A DNA stretch of 64,000 bases, taken from G963678445 sp963678445 (GTDB taxonomy: Bacteria; Hydrogenedentota; Hydrogenedentia; Hydrogenedentales; G963678445). The translations under genes and the position numbers were made by a program. The DNA lies in contig OY782877.1 of the NCBI GenBank assembly GCA_963678445.1, positions 1,054,001 through 1,118,000 on the forward strand, in the 5' to 3' direction. The notes beneath the pieces were generated by a model. That model was not told where the DNA came from. It did no database searches and saw only the letters and a list, made by a program, of their open reading frames with translations. Within the stretch, counting starts at the first letter, position 1, and every line of letters starts with the position of its first letter. Positions 36,368 to 44,768 of the stretch are shown here, one piece after another.

Positions 36368-39300
36368 TTGCGGTTTATGGCAAAACGTCGTAGCATGGGG
36401 AGGCGTTTTGTGGGTTTTATGGGAGTATATATGAAGAAAAAGTCAATTTTCATACTGAAAATAGGATTTATCCTGGTTCTTTTCACCTTGATTTTTAAGC
36501 CGGAATGGTTGGGCTGCCGACGCACGCTTTTTGGCAATATCGATGTAATGGATGTATTGCGTGAATTGCAGCGTGCAAGTAGCGGCGGTTGGTTTGGTTT
36601 CGTCTTTTGTCTGGCATGCGCCACGGGGGTGAAGTTGCTGGGGATTTTTTCGGGGATTATGCGCTGGAAGCTGTTGCTGTGGGGGCAAGGGCTGCATATG
36701 CCGTTCACACGAATGACGTATCAGTGGTTTATGGGACGGGCAATTGGCCTGTTGCTACCGGGAACCTTGGGGCTGGACGGCTACCGTCTGGTGGCGTCAG
36801 CGCGTGACACGCGGGAGGTGGTGAAGTGCACAACGGTGATCGCAATTGAAAAATTGACGGGCATTATTGCCTTATCTTTTCTCGTATTTCTGACATTTCC
36901 GCTAGGGTTCAAATATCTGCACATCAACATCGTCCTGTTTGCCCTGATTATGCTGGTCCTGTTTGTATGTGTGGCGACCAGTTTATTGTTATTGCTGAAT
37001 CCCCGGGTTATCCAGGTGCTGGTGGCGGTGACTCCTGCGCCAAAACGTTTGCGCAGCACGGTGGATAAATTGGGGACAGCGGTAACGGCATACAGCGGCT
37101 CGCGAAGCACATTGATACTGGCCTTGTTCTTTGGACTGATGGTGCATGTGGCAATGTGCCTGATGTACTTCTTCACCTTCCTTGCGTTGCGGGCTGAAAA
37201 CACGTCTATTGCCGACATCTTTTTTGTAAGTCCTTTACTGATTACCGCGTCCGTGTTGGCATTCACCATCAGTGGGCTGGGCGTACGCGAAGTCGTCTTC
37301 GGATTGGTGTTGGGAGGAACCACAGGGCATGCGGCTGCGGTCCTGGGTGGGCATCTGGGATTGTGGAGCGGTGAGTTAATTCCGTTTGTTTTGAGTGCGC
37401 CGCTGTTACTTTTCGGCGGACGCCTTTCTAAAACGGAGTTGCAGCGTGAGGTGCAAACACTACGTGCAGAGGCACAGACGCAAGCGCCCGAGACGGCTGG
37501 CTTACACTTAACGCCGGAGGAGGTGCATGGCTATCGGCGCAAAATTATGGCATGTCTGGGGGCAGGATGCTTTGCAGGGCTTTTTGCAGGGGCCTTTATC
37601 GGGTTGGCGGAATCGTTTTGGCTGGTGCGTACGCTGGTAGGTCTGTCAGAATTTGGACTGTTTGCGTGGGGACCCGCAGTATACGGGCTTTTGTTTGCAG
37701 GTTTAGGCGTGGGAATCGCTGCCGGATTATTGTTTTTGTACCTGCTGTTTAACCGCTTTGCTTCATGGATGGCAAGCTATACCCTCTGTTTCTCAGGAGT
37801 GCTGGGCATAGGAGGCCTGGTGATTGGGCTGTTCCGCTACAAACGGGATGTCGTTTCGGGACACGCCATGGGAAACAGTCCTTTAATAATACTTGTGCTG
37901 CTGGTGCTAGGCGTAGCGCTCACAGCCCTTGTAGCGGCGTACTTCGTAGCACGAATGCAGCAACACGTTTCGAAAGGGCGTGCTCCTGCTTTGTGTGGAC
38001 TAGGGTTGGCGGGCTATCTGATGGTCATAGGCGCAGGGGGATTATGCAGCATAGCCTTTTCCGGACAGGGTCAACGCGCTATTGCTCCGGCGGCAACAAC
38101 AACGGCGGTGTCTCGTCCGAATATTGTGCTGATCACCGTAGATGCACTGCGCGCGGATTATTTGAAGTTATATGAAAGAGATGCCGTCGCCCAGACACCG
38201 GTATTGGATCGGTTTGCGAAGGATGGCGTGTTGTTTCAGGAAAGCTACGCACAGGCTTCGTGGACAAAGCCTGCTTTCGCGACCTTGTTCACGGGCTTGT
38301 ATCCCGAGGCACATAAGGCAACAACAAAGACGGCCATGTTGCCGGAAGAAATCGATACGCTGGCAGAACGTCTTGCCGCGGGGGGCTACTATACGAAGGG
38401 ATTTTCAAATAATCCGAATGTAACGCGAATTTTTCAATTTGACCAGGGCTTTGTGGACTACACGGATCTGAAACCCGCACCGGTTTTTGGCGCGCCATTG
38501 TCGGCAACGAAACTTTCCTTGTATGAGGTACTGCGCAAAGGAAAACAGCGGTTGTCGGCAAAATTGGCCTTTTTACCCGGCATAGGCGCTATGCAGGTGA
38601 CTGATTTTTATCAGCCGGCAAAAACGGTGACCGAGGAAGCGGTGCAGTGGCTGGACAGTACGGGGATGACGCTGGAACAACCGTTCTATTTGTATCTGCA
38701 TTATATGGATACGCACGATCCTTTTATGGATCATGCACGACCAGGGGTGGGCTATGCGCGCGCACGTATGGAAAACCCGCCCGCGTCGATGGCGGAGGAA
38801 ATGCGTGTGGCGTATGTTTCGGAAATCGAGTATTTTGATCAATATTTGGGCGTGCTGTTAGAAGAACTCAAGCAGCGCAGCCGTTACGAGGACACGTTGA
38901 TCGTAGTGGTGGCGGATCATGGGGAGGAATTTCAGGATCACGGTGGATGGTGGCACGGGCAAACACTTTTTGATGAGGTGATCGCCGTACCGATGCTGCT
39001 GAAGTTGCCGGGGAATGCGCATGCAGGTACGGTGAACACTGATCTGGCACGACAGATTGATTTACCGCCCACGATTCTGCATCTGGCGGGATTGGAATCG
39101 GGCGAGCATATGAGTGGGCGGCCGCTGTATCTCAAAACAGGCGGCTTTGACAATGCCGCTATCCAATATAGCTATGCCGAAAATGATTTCGAGGGTAATG
39201 TGCTACGCGCGGTGCGTAACAAAACATGGAAGTATATTGAAGCGCTGGGGACGGGAAAACGCAATCACCCGCCCAAGGCGTTGTATGACCTGACGGCAGA

Positions 39301-39478
39301 TCCGCAGGAGTGGAAAAATGTGGCGGAGATCGAGGCCTATATTGAAGAAGAACGAGAGTTACGAAAGGCTGTAGAAACGTATCAAAAAGTTATTGCGGAG
39401 CATGCTGCAGAACCCACGACAGAAGCTGATTTGGACGCTGTGCAGGAGCAGTTGGAATCGCTGGGCTATCTGGAATAG
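36368..39478 (+). CDS. Flippase-like (UPF0104) membrane protein fused to a sulfatase-fold enzyme
   Basis: Up to 1036 aa. TTG at 36368 follows AAGGAG closely; ATG at 36431 (MKKKSIFILKIG, after GGGAG) is an equally good start. Residues about 25-350 carry the helices of the LPG-synthase transmembrane/AglD family, including FMGRAIGLLLPGTLGLDGYR and the GLGVREVVF motif near the C-terminal end; about four further helices lie at 390-560. From about 580 comes the alkaline-phosphatase/sulfatase fold: NIVLITVDALRADYLK (metal Asp), ASWTKPAFATLFTGLYPEAH, HYMDTHDPF, VADHGEEFQDHG, and YDLTADPQEWKN. At the nucleophile position it has Thr instead of the Cys/Ser of true sulfatases, as in LtaS and phosphoethanolamine transferases. 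Likely a membrane lipid- or glycan-modifying enzyme. Confidence 0.82.
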   Translation: MRFMAKRRSMGRRFVGFMGVYMKKKSIFILKIGFILVLFTLIFKPEWLGCRRTLFGNIDVMDVLRELQRASSGGWFGFVFCLACATGVKLLGIFSGIMRWKLLLWGQGLHMPFTRMTYQWFMGRAIGLLLPGTLGLDGYRLVASARDTREVVKCTTVIAIEKLTGIIALSFLVFLTFPLGFKYLHINIVLFALIMLVLFVCVATSLLLLLNPRVIQVLVAVTPAPKRLRSTVDKLGTAVTAYSGSRSTLILALFFGLMVHVAMCLMYFFTFLALRAENTSIADIFFVSPLLITASVLAFTISGLGVREVVFGLVLGGTTGHAAAVLGGHLGLWSGELIPFVLSAPLLLFGGRLSKTELQREVQTLRAEAQTQAPETAGLHLTPEEVHGYRRKIMACLGAGCFAGLFAGAFIGLAESFWLVRTLVGLSEFGLFAWGPAVYGLLFAGLGVGIAAGLLFLYLLFNRFASWMASYTLCFSGVLGIGGLVIGLFRYKRDVVSGHAMGNSPLIILVLLVLGVALTALVAAYFVARMQQHVSKGRAPALCGLGLAGYLMVIGAGGLCSIAFSGQGQRAIAPAATTTAVSRPNIVLITVDALRADYLKLYERDAVAQTPVLDRFAKDGVLFQESYAQASWTKPAFATLFTGLYPEAHKATTKTAMLPEEIDTLAERLAAGGYYTKGFSNNPNVTRIFQFDQGFVDYTDLKPAPVFGAPLSATKLSLYEVLRKGKQRLSAKLAFLPGIGAMQVTDFYQPAKTVTEEAVQWLDSTGMTLEQPFYLYLHYMDTHDPFMDHARPGVGYARARMENPPASMAEEMRVAYVSEIEYFDQYLGVLLEELKQRSRYEDTLIVVVADHGEEFQDHGGWWHGQTLFDEVIAVPMLLKLPGNAHAGTVNTDLARQIDLPPTILHLAGLESGEHMSGRPLYLKTGGFDNAAIQYSYAENDFEGNVLRAVRNKTWKYIEALGTGKRNHPPKALYDLTADPQEWKNVAEIEAYIEEERELRKAVETYQKVIAEHAAEPTTEADLDAVQEQLESLGYLE

Positions 39479-39604
39479 CGCATTTCGTACTATCCCATGA
39501 TGCTGTCCCCCTTGTGCTGTAATAAGCGCGATTGATATGCTTAGCGCGAAAAAAGTGAATCGTGCGATGGTCTTGGGGACCGTTGTGCAGGGAGGGAGAA
39601 TCGC

Positions 39605-40546
39605 ATGATGGTAAAAAAGGCCGTCATCACGGCGGCGGCACGCGGGGTGCGTCTGTATCCGGTAGCGGACACGGTACAGAAGGAGATGCTGCCATTGCGG
39701 GATCGCGATGGCATCGCCAAACCGATCATCCAGATCATCATTGAAGAGGCCTTGGACAGCGGCATCGAATCTATCTGCATCGTCTGCGCACCTGACGACG
39801 AGGTGCGGTATCGCGCACAACTGGCGCAACTGCGTGAGAATATCCTGCAGGTATATCGGGGAATACGTTGGGCTGAGGAACAGGCGGCGCGCCTGGAAGA
39901 TATATTACGACGCCTTTCGTTTGCTGTGCAAGAGGAGCCACGCGGCTACGGGCATGCGGTCTATTGTGCGCGTGAGTTCGTAGGAGAAGAGCCGTTCCTG
40001 CTACTCTTGGGTGATCATCTATACCTCTCTGATTTGCCGGAAAAACGTTGCGCGCAACAGTTACTCCAATTGGCTAATAAAGAAAACTGCGCCGTCGCAG
40101 CGGTGAATCCGACCCGGGAACATCTGGTAGGACGGTATGGCACGTTGAGTGGAACGCGTGTCCCCCATCTGTCGGGGGTCTACGAGATCGAAAAAATCCG
40201 GGAAAAGCCCTCGTTGAGTGTAGCGGAATTGGAATTACAGACACCAGGGCTGCGCGCGGGACATTATCTGTGCTTTTTCGGCATGCATGTACTTCCACAT
40301 CACATTTTCCAGCTGCTGGAGGAAAACATGGCGGAAGAGTGCTCGCTGACCCCGGCGCTACAGGAACTGGCGAATCGTGAAAAGTATTTGGCGGCGGCCT
40401 TAGAGGGAAGCCGGTACGATATTGGGGCAAAATTTGGTTTGTTGGAAGCGCAGTTGGCCTTGGGGATGGCGGGCGAGGAACGGGATGAAATGCTGGCAAC
40501 CCTTGTGGCGCATATGGCGGAGCTGTGTCAGCATCGGTTGGTATAA
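39605..40546 (+). CDS. GalU-like nucleotidyltransferase with altered P-loop motif
   Basis: 313 aa; GGGAGGGAG before the ATG pair at 39605/39608. It has the UTP-glucose-1-phosphate uridylyltransferase outline: KEMLPL, AKPIIQIIIEEALDSGI, GYGHAVYCAREFVGEEPFLLLLGDH, YDIGAKFGLLEAQLALGM. The signature stretch reads ITAAARGVRLYPVADTVQ, where GalU has AAGLGTR, so two Gly are lost from the nucleotide loop. The catalytic Lys region is kept. It may be a divergent GalU or have changed substrate. It follows the flippase/sulfatase gene and precedes the kinase/pyrophosphorylase. Confidence 0.8.
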   Translation: MMVKKAVITAAARGVRLYPVADTVQKEMLPLRDRDGIAKPIIQIIIEEALDSGIESICIVCAPDDEVRYRAQLAQLRENILQVYRGIRWAEEQAARLEDILRRLSFAVQEEPRGYGHAVYCAREFVGEEPFLLLLGDHLYLSDLPEKRCAQQLLQLANKENCAVAAVNPTREHLVGRYGTLSGTRVPHLSGVYEIEKIREKPSLSVAELELQTPGLRAGHYLCFFGMHVLPHHIFQLLEENMAEECSLTPALQELANREKYLAAALEGSRYDIGAKFGLLEAQLALGMAGEERDEMLATLVAHMAELCQHRLV

Positions 40547-40572
40547 AACGTGGGGGCTGCAATAGAAACGAT

Positions 40573-40650
40573 GCTTTGCTGTGGCTACGAATGGCCCCTC
40601 CCTATTGCTTGTAGCATTGGCTAGCTGCCTTAGGTCGCTGGCCGCGTTAG
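40573..40650 (-). repeat. Intergenic hairpin repeat, degraded copy
   Basis: Read on the minus strand: CTAACGCGGCCAGCGACC (first hairpin with a base lost), TAGC-CAAT-GCTA in place of hairpin 2, GGCCATTCGTAGCCACAGCAAAG. It ends 15 bp before the GTG/ATG region of the next gene. Confidence 0.65.
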
Positions 40651-40666
40651 AAATGAGGATCTAAGC

Positions 40667-41812
40667 GTGTCGAATGCTTTTATTGAAACTATTGTGAGTA
40701 ACGAGGTGGCGTTGCGAGATCGTTCGTTTCGTTCCTTATGTGAATCTTTGACGCCGGAGGCGTTGTTGGCGGCATGTGAGGAGTTGGAGACATTTCGTAG
40801 TAGTGCAACAAACCTGTATGAACGGGTACGCGCCACATTGTTTTTATATGCAGCCTATCGATTGCACCTCTCGGAAGCAGGCGCCTACCCGGAAACAGGG
40901 GGTATTCCGCACGCGGGTTTTGTGGATCTGCTGGATAGACGATTTGAGGAAGCAATCGGCTGTTTTCGAAGCACGCTTGAAAAAGAAGGGCCGAATGCAG
41001 CGCTATTCAGCGCATTGGCGGAATCCTATCACCACCTTTCGTTCGACACGCTCAGCGCCCAGGTACGCCATAGCGTACGCGCCAGCCGTGGAAATCAATG
41101 GATGTTCCGGGTAGGGCATGCCTCAGATCATCCACTACGAATCCGCCAGGAATTATTGAGCCGTCAGGGAGAAACCGGGTTATACCCCATTTTAAAAGAG
41201 CAAACCCCGGTGCGCCTCGACCTCAGCCATAGCGGCTGGTCGGATATTTTTTTCCTGGGCATGGATTATCCAGAGGGCGCACGCGTGCTCAATATCTCGG
41301 TGGATTTGGGGGTGTATGGACGGGACACGGTGTTGCGGCCACCGGTAGAAGTCTACATTCGTGTTCTACCGGAAACGGTCTTGCGCCTGACCAGTATCGA
41401 TTTGGCCTGTACGAAAGATATAACTGAAACGGCGGATTTGTTTAATTTCGGCAATGACTATCTAAGCTTGCTGAAAGCAGGGGTAATTGCTTCAGGCTTT
41501 ATTCCCCCCTCCTTCGAAGGTACAGAGCAAGGCCTGCCGCAGATAGTGGCGCAGGTAATAGGGCCGGGAATGGGCCTGGAGTTGGTTACTAAGGTAAATG
41601 ACATCCCCAAAGGCTCTCGTCTGGCAGTCTCCACCAATCTGCTCGCAGGGATTATCAGCGCTTTGATGCGTGCAACGGGGCAAACAGAAACGTTGGAAGG
41701 CGCCCTGACAGAGTCGGAACGCCGTTTGATTGCATCGCGCGCCATATTGGGGGAATGGCTTGGGGGTTCGGGTGGTGGCTGGCAGGATTCGGGGGGATAT
41801 GGCCGGGATTGA
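40667..41812 (+). CDS. Kinase part of a GHMP kinase-pyrophosphorylase, 5' frame (frameshifted)
   Basis: 381 aa in this frame. Residues 1-165 are an unrecognised helical region. From about 180 the GHMP sugar-kinase fold begins (VRLDLSHSGWSDIFFLGMDYP), with the ATP-binding P-x3-G-x4-S motif IPKGSRLAVSTNLLAG and then GGSGGGWQDSGG, the third signature of fucokinase-type GHMP kinases. After the G-run at 41791-41796 the frame yields only YGRD and stops at 41812, while the correct continuation (GIWPGLKVIEG) is in the -1 frame of the next entry. So the gene is one protein broken at a homopolymer: mutation, sequencing error, or programmed slippage. Confidence 0.85.
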   Translation: MSNAFIETIVSNEVALRDRSFRSLCESLTPEALLAACEELETFRSSATNLYERVRATLFLYAAYRLHLSEAGAYPETGGIPHAGFVDLLDRRFEEAIGCFRSTLEKEGPNAALFSALAESYHHLSFDTLSAQVRHSVRASRGNQWMFRVGHASDHPLRIRQELLSRQGETGLYPILKEQTPVRLDLSHSGWSDIFFLGMDYPEGARVLNISVDLGVYGRDTVLRPPVEVYIRVLPETVLRLTSIDLACTKDITETADLFNFGNDYLSLLKAGVIASGFIPPSFEGTEQGLPQIVAQVIGPGMGLELVTKVNDIPKGSRLAVSTNLLAGIISALMRATGQTETLEGALTESERRLIASRAILGEWLGGSGGGWQDSGGYGRD

Positions 41813-44004
41813 AGGTTATCGAAGGCGCTCTGGCGGAAAAATCAGATCCGGAATATCAGGTAAGCAAGGGGCGCTTGCTCCCACAGCATCGTTTGCTGAA
41901 TGAAAGCGACTTGCATCCGGAAATTACAGAACGGCTGGCGGCTTCGTTGGTGCTTATCCATGGAGGAATGGCACAGAATGTAGGGCCTATCCTGGAAATG
42001 GTGACGGAGAAGTACCTGCTTCGTAGTAAAGCGGAGTGGCGCGCGCGTGCGGAAATGCGGCGTATCTTTGATGGAATCCTGCGTGCACTGAAAGAAGGCG
42101 ACATACAGGCGCTGGGCGCATGTACCACGGAAAACTGGGAAGGTCCGTTGAAAACCATTATCCCGTGGGTGAGTAACCGCTTTACGGAAACAATCATTGC
42201 GCGTAGTCGGGCGGAGATGGGAGATGATTTCTGGGGTTTCTTGATGCTGGGCGGCATGTCGGGCGGTGGTATGGGCATGATGGTTTCCCCAGAACGCCGG
42301 ATTGAATTCCGACAAAAAATTCTGGGTATCATGAAAAGAACGAAGGAAGAGTTGGCGGATGCGTTGCCCTTTGCCATGGACCCGGTCGTGTATGATTTCC
42401 AAATCAACACGAAGGGAAGTGTCGCGCAACTCTGTATGGGCGAGGCGGCATTGATGCCAGCACGATATTATGCCTTGCAGGTACCTGAATTGGTGCGTGA
42501 AACACCGGAAGAGGTGGGATATTTACGCCGTGTTGAGGTGGAACGTTTTACCGCGCAGTGCCAGGAACCGGATGAAACCTATCATATGTTGCGCACCCTG
42601 GTGGGGCATTTGTTTCGCGTCTCTGATTCGAATTCACATACGGAACGTCAGGCCTGGAATGAAGAAACGGCGCGCATTAAGGAAGAAAATGGTTTTGATG
42701 CAATTCAACACGAACAAATTCGTGAGGAACTGCGCGCAGGGCGTATAGGTCTGTCGCACAATCGTCTTCCCGTTGAAACGGATATCCGCGATGTGGAACA
42801 TGGCGATGTTACCTGGCTAAATAACAATACTGTTTTCAAAGCTCAGGGCGAGGCAGCGTTGCGGGAAGGTCGGGTGGCGGTGATGAGCCTTGCAGGAGGC
42901 GTAGGGAGTCGATGGACAACGGGTGCAGGGGTGATCAAGGCGGTAAATCCCTTCCTGGAGATAGACGGAAAGCATCGCAGTTTTCTCGAGTTGCATTTGA
43001 CGAAGACCCAACGCAGCGCGCAGCAGTATGATGTTGCTGTGCCGCATATTGTATCGACGAGCTTTCTGACGCATGCACCGATTGAAAAGCATTTGGCGCT
43101 GAATGAGAACTACGGCTATGCCGGACCATTGTATTTGTCGCCGGGGCGTTCGATTGGGCAGCGTCTGGTGCCGATGGTGCGCGATCTGGTCTCCCTGTGG
43201 GAGGAAATGCCGCAGGAAACTTTGGATGTGCAAAAGCAAAAGGTGCGCGAATCTGTGCGTGGCGCGTTGATGGATTGGGCGCGAGCAAAGGGAGAAGGTG
43301 CGGATTACGAGGACAATGTGCCGATACAACGCTTCAACCCGCCAGGCCATTGGTACGAAATCCCCAATCTACTTCATAATGGCGTACTGGCGCGTCTGCT
43401 CCGCGAACATCCACAGGTGGATACGCTGATGCTGCACAATATTGATACGTTGGGGGCAGACCTTGATCCTGAGGCGTTGGGGGCGCATTTATCGGGTGGC
43501 AACATGTTGACGTTTGAGGTGGTTCCGCGCCGCATCTATGATCGGGGCGGCGGCCTTGCGCGCGTCAATGGACGCCTCCGTTTGCTGGAAGGCCTGGCGC
43601 AGCCGCGTGAGGAGGATGAGCTAAAACTGAGCTTCTATAATTCCATGACTACCTGGGTGCAGATTGACGCATTGCTGCAGCGGTTTGGCCTGACGCGGGA
43701 AGAGGTCATGACGGATGAGGCGAAGGTGTTGACGGCAATACGTCGGATGGCGCAACGGATGCCTACCTATGTGACGATCAAGGAGGTGAAGTTGCGTTGG
43801 GGACATGGACAGGAAGATGTCTATCCGGTGGCGCAGTTTGAAAAATTGTGGAGCGACATGACGGCGCTCTCGGATGTATCCTGCGGCTATCTCGCGGTAC
43901 CGCGTATGCGAGGACAACAGTTAAAAGACCCCGATCAGCTTGATGCATGGGCCAACGATGGCAGTAAGGCCTGGGTAGCCCGTTGCTGCGGATTTTCATC
44001 GTAA
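41755..44004 (+). CDS. Kinase C-terminus and UDPGP-type pyrophosphorylase part, 3' frame
   Basis: Genuine coding in this frame starts near 41797; the ATG at 41755 lacks a ribosome-binding site and its first 14 codons are out of frame with the family. Residues about 15-290 complete the GHMP kinase (LIHGGMAQNVGPILE and GGMSGGGMGMMVSPER). From about 360 comes a UDP-glucose-pyrophosphorylase-type domain: VAVMSLAGGVGSRWTTGAG then VIKAVNPFLEIDGKHRSFLE, PHIVSTSFLTHAPIEKHL, MLHNIDTLGADLDPEALG, and GHWYEIPNLLHNG. Joined to the upstream frame it gives about 1112 aa: kinase first, nucleotidyltransferase second, to make an NDP-sugar from a free sugar. The sugar is not known; fucokinase-type motifs suggest fucose, or arabinose/glucuronate-like kinases. 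Confidence 0.85.
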   Translation: MAWGFGWWLAGFGGIWPGLKVIEGALAEKSDPEYQVSKGRLLPQHRLLNESDLHPEITERLAASLVLIHGGMAQNVGPILEMVTEKYLLRSKAEWRARAEMRRIFDGILRALKEGDIQALGACTTENWEGPLKTIIPWVSNRFTETIIARSRAEMGDDFWGFLMLGGMSGGGMGMMVSPERRIEFRQKILGIMKRTKEELADALPFAMDPVVYDFQINTKGSVAQLCMGEAALMPARYYALQVPELVRETPEEVGYLRRVEVERFTAQCQEPDETYHMLRTLVGHLFRVSDSNSHTERQAWNEETARIKEENGFDAIQHEQIREELRAGRIGLSHNRLPVETDIRDVEHGDVTWLNNNTVFKAQGEAALREGRVAVMSLAGGVGSRWTTGAGVIKAVNPFLEIDGKHRSFLELHLTKTQRSAQQYDVAVPHIVSTSFLTHAPIEKHLALNENYGYAGPLYLSPGRSIGQRLVPMVRDLVSLWEEMPQETLDVQKQKVRESVRGALMDWARAKGEGADYEDNVPIQRFNPPGHWYEIPNLLHNGVLARLLREHPQVDTLMLHNIDTLGADLDPEALGAHLSGGNMLTFEVVPRRIYDRGGGLARVNGRLRLLEGLAQPREEDELKLSFYNSMTTWVQIDALLQRFGLTREEVMTDEAKVLTAIRRMAQRMPTYVTIKEVKLRWGHGQEDVYPVAQFEKLWSDMTALSDVSCGYLAVPRMRGQQLKDPDQLDAWANDGSKAWVARCCGFSS

Positions 44005-44030
44005 GGCTGTATACGTTAAGATTTTTTCAC

Positions 44031-44067
44031 AAGAGGTCAGGGCAACAACTAAACGCCCTGGCCTCTT
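44031..44067. terminator. Stem-loop between convergent genes
   Basis: AAGAGG-T-CAGGGC pairs with GCCCTG-G-CCTCTT across a loop of about 11. No T-run follows on either strand, so it may be a 3' stabiliser or weak terminator for the pyrophosphorylase transcript. Confidence 0.5.
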
Positions 44068-44090
44068 GGCTGTGGTCTCTGGACTATCTT

Positions 44091-44190
44091 GGTGACTAAA
44101 ATCTGAAACGTTGTTATTAAAAACGAATTTTGTTGCGGTCAGGGATGGTAAGGACCATACCTATTGCCTGCGGTCGCTGGACCGCTTTAG
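44091..44190 (-). repeat. Intergenic hairpin repeat, copy lacking hairpin 2
   Basis: Read on the minus strand: CTAAA, GCGGTC-CAGC-GACCGC (44185-44170), then directly GGCAATAGGTATGGTCCTTA without the second hairpin, and CGTTTTTAATAACAACG before GTCAC. The hairpin end touches the nitroreductase stop codon at 44187-44189. Confidence 0.88.
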
Positions 44191-44678
44191 AACCGCTCCC
44201 AATGAAGCAGTTCATCAAGGGAACGTTTCTGTGGCGCACCTATTCGCTCAGGGTATCCAACGGCAATGAGACTGATGAGGGTATACCCGGAGGGCGCACC
44301 CAACATCTCGCAGATTGTACCGCCGTAGGGTTTGCGTGCACCGGCTACCCAGCAAGCGCCCAATCCTGATGCGTGTGCGGCCAATAGAATGTTTTGCGTG
44401 GCGGCGGAACCATCCTCCAAAGCGTAATCGGCGGGTTTGCTTAGCACGACGATACAGGCGGCGGCGGCCGCAATGAATTTCCCATTCGGGGCGGCATCGG
44501 CAATTTCCTTCTTCATCGCATCATCGGTGACGACAACAAATTCCCACGGTTGTTCGTTGCGGGCAGTGGCGGCCAGACGGCCACAATCTACCAAGTCAGA
44601 CAACAACTCCTTATCCACCCTTTCTTTCGTATAAGAGCGCACCGAACGTCGTGTGCGTAATGCTTCCATTGCATCCAT
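44187..44678 (-). CDS. Nitroreductase family protein
   Basis: 163 aa from the ATG at 44678 (AGGAAAGGAAATT upstream); small FMN-type oxidoreductase. MEALRTRRSVRSYTKERV gives the FMN-phosphate site, AATARNEQPWEFVVVTD, then SAATQNILLAAHASGLGACW and GYPERIG complete the fold. Substrate unknown. Short for the family, like the single-domain anaerobic forms. Convergent with the pyrophosphorylase gene. Confidence 0.9.
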   Translation of the reverse strand: MDAMEALRTRRSVRSYTKERVDKELLSDLVDCGRLAATARNEQPWEFVVVTDDAMKKEIADAAPNGKFIAAAAACIVVLSKPADYALEDGSAATQNILLAAHASGLGACWVAGARKPYGGTICEMLGAPSGYTLISLIAVGYPERIGAPQKRSLDELLHWERF

Positions 44679-44768
44679 ACTATAATTTCCTTTCCTGAAT
44701 TGGAGAAGAAATGAATTTGGCATCATCCCTCCCTTTTTAGCTTTAAGCGATTGTAGAAAAAAAGCGCT

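Noticed and set aside
41755..41796. Independent start of the pyrophosphorylase at the ATG at 41755
   Set aside because: No proper spacing to a ribosome-binding site, and residues before 41797 in this frame do not match the kinase family while the other frame does.
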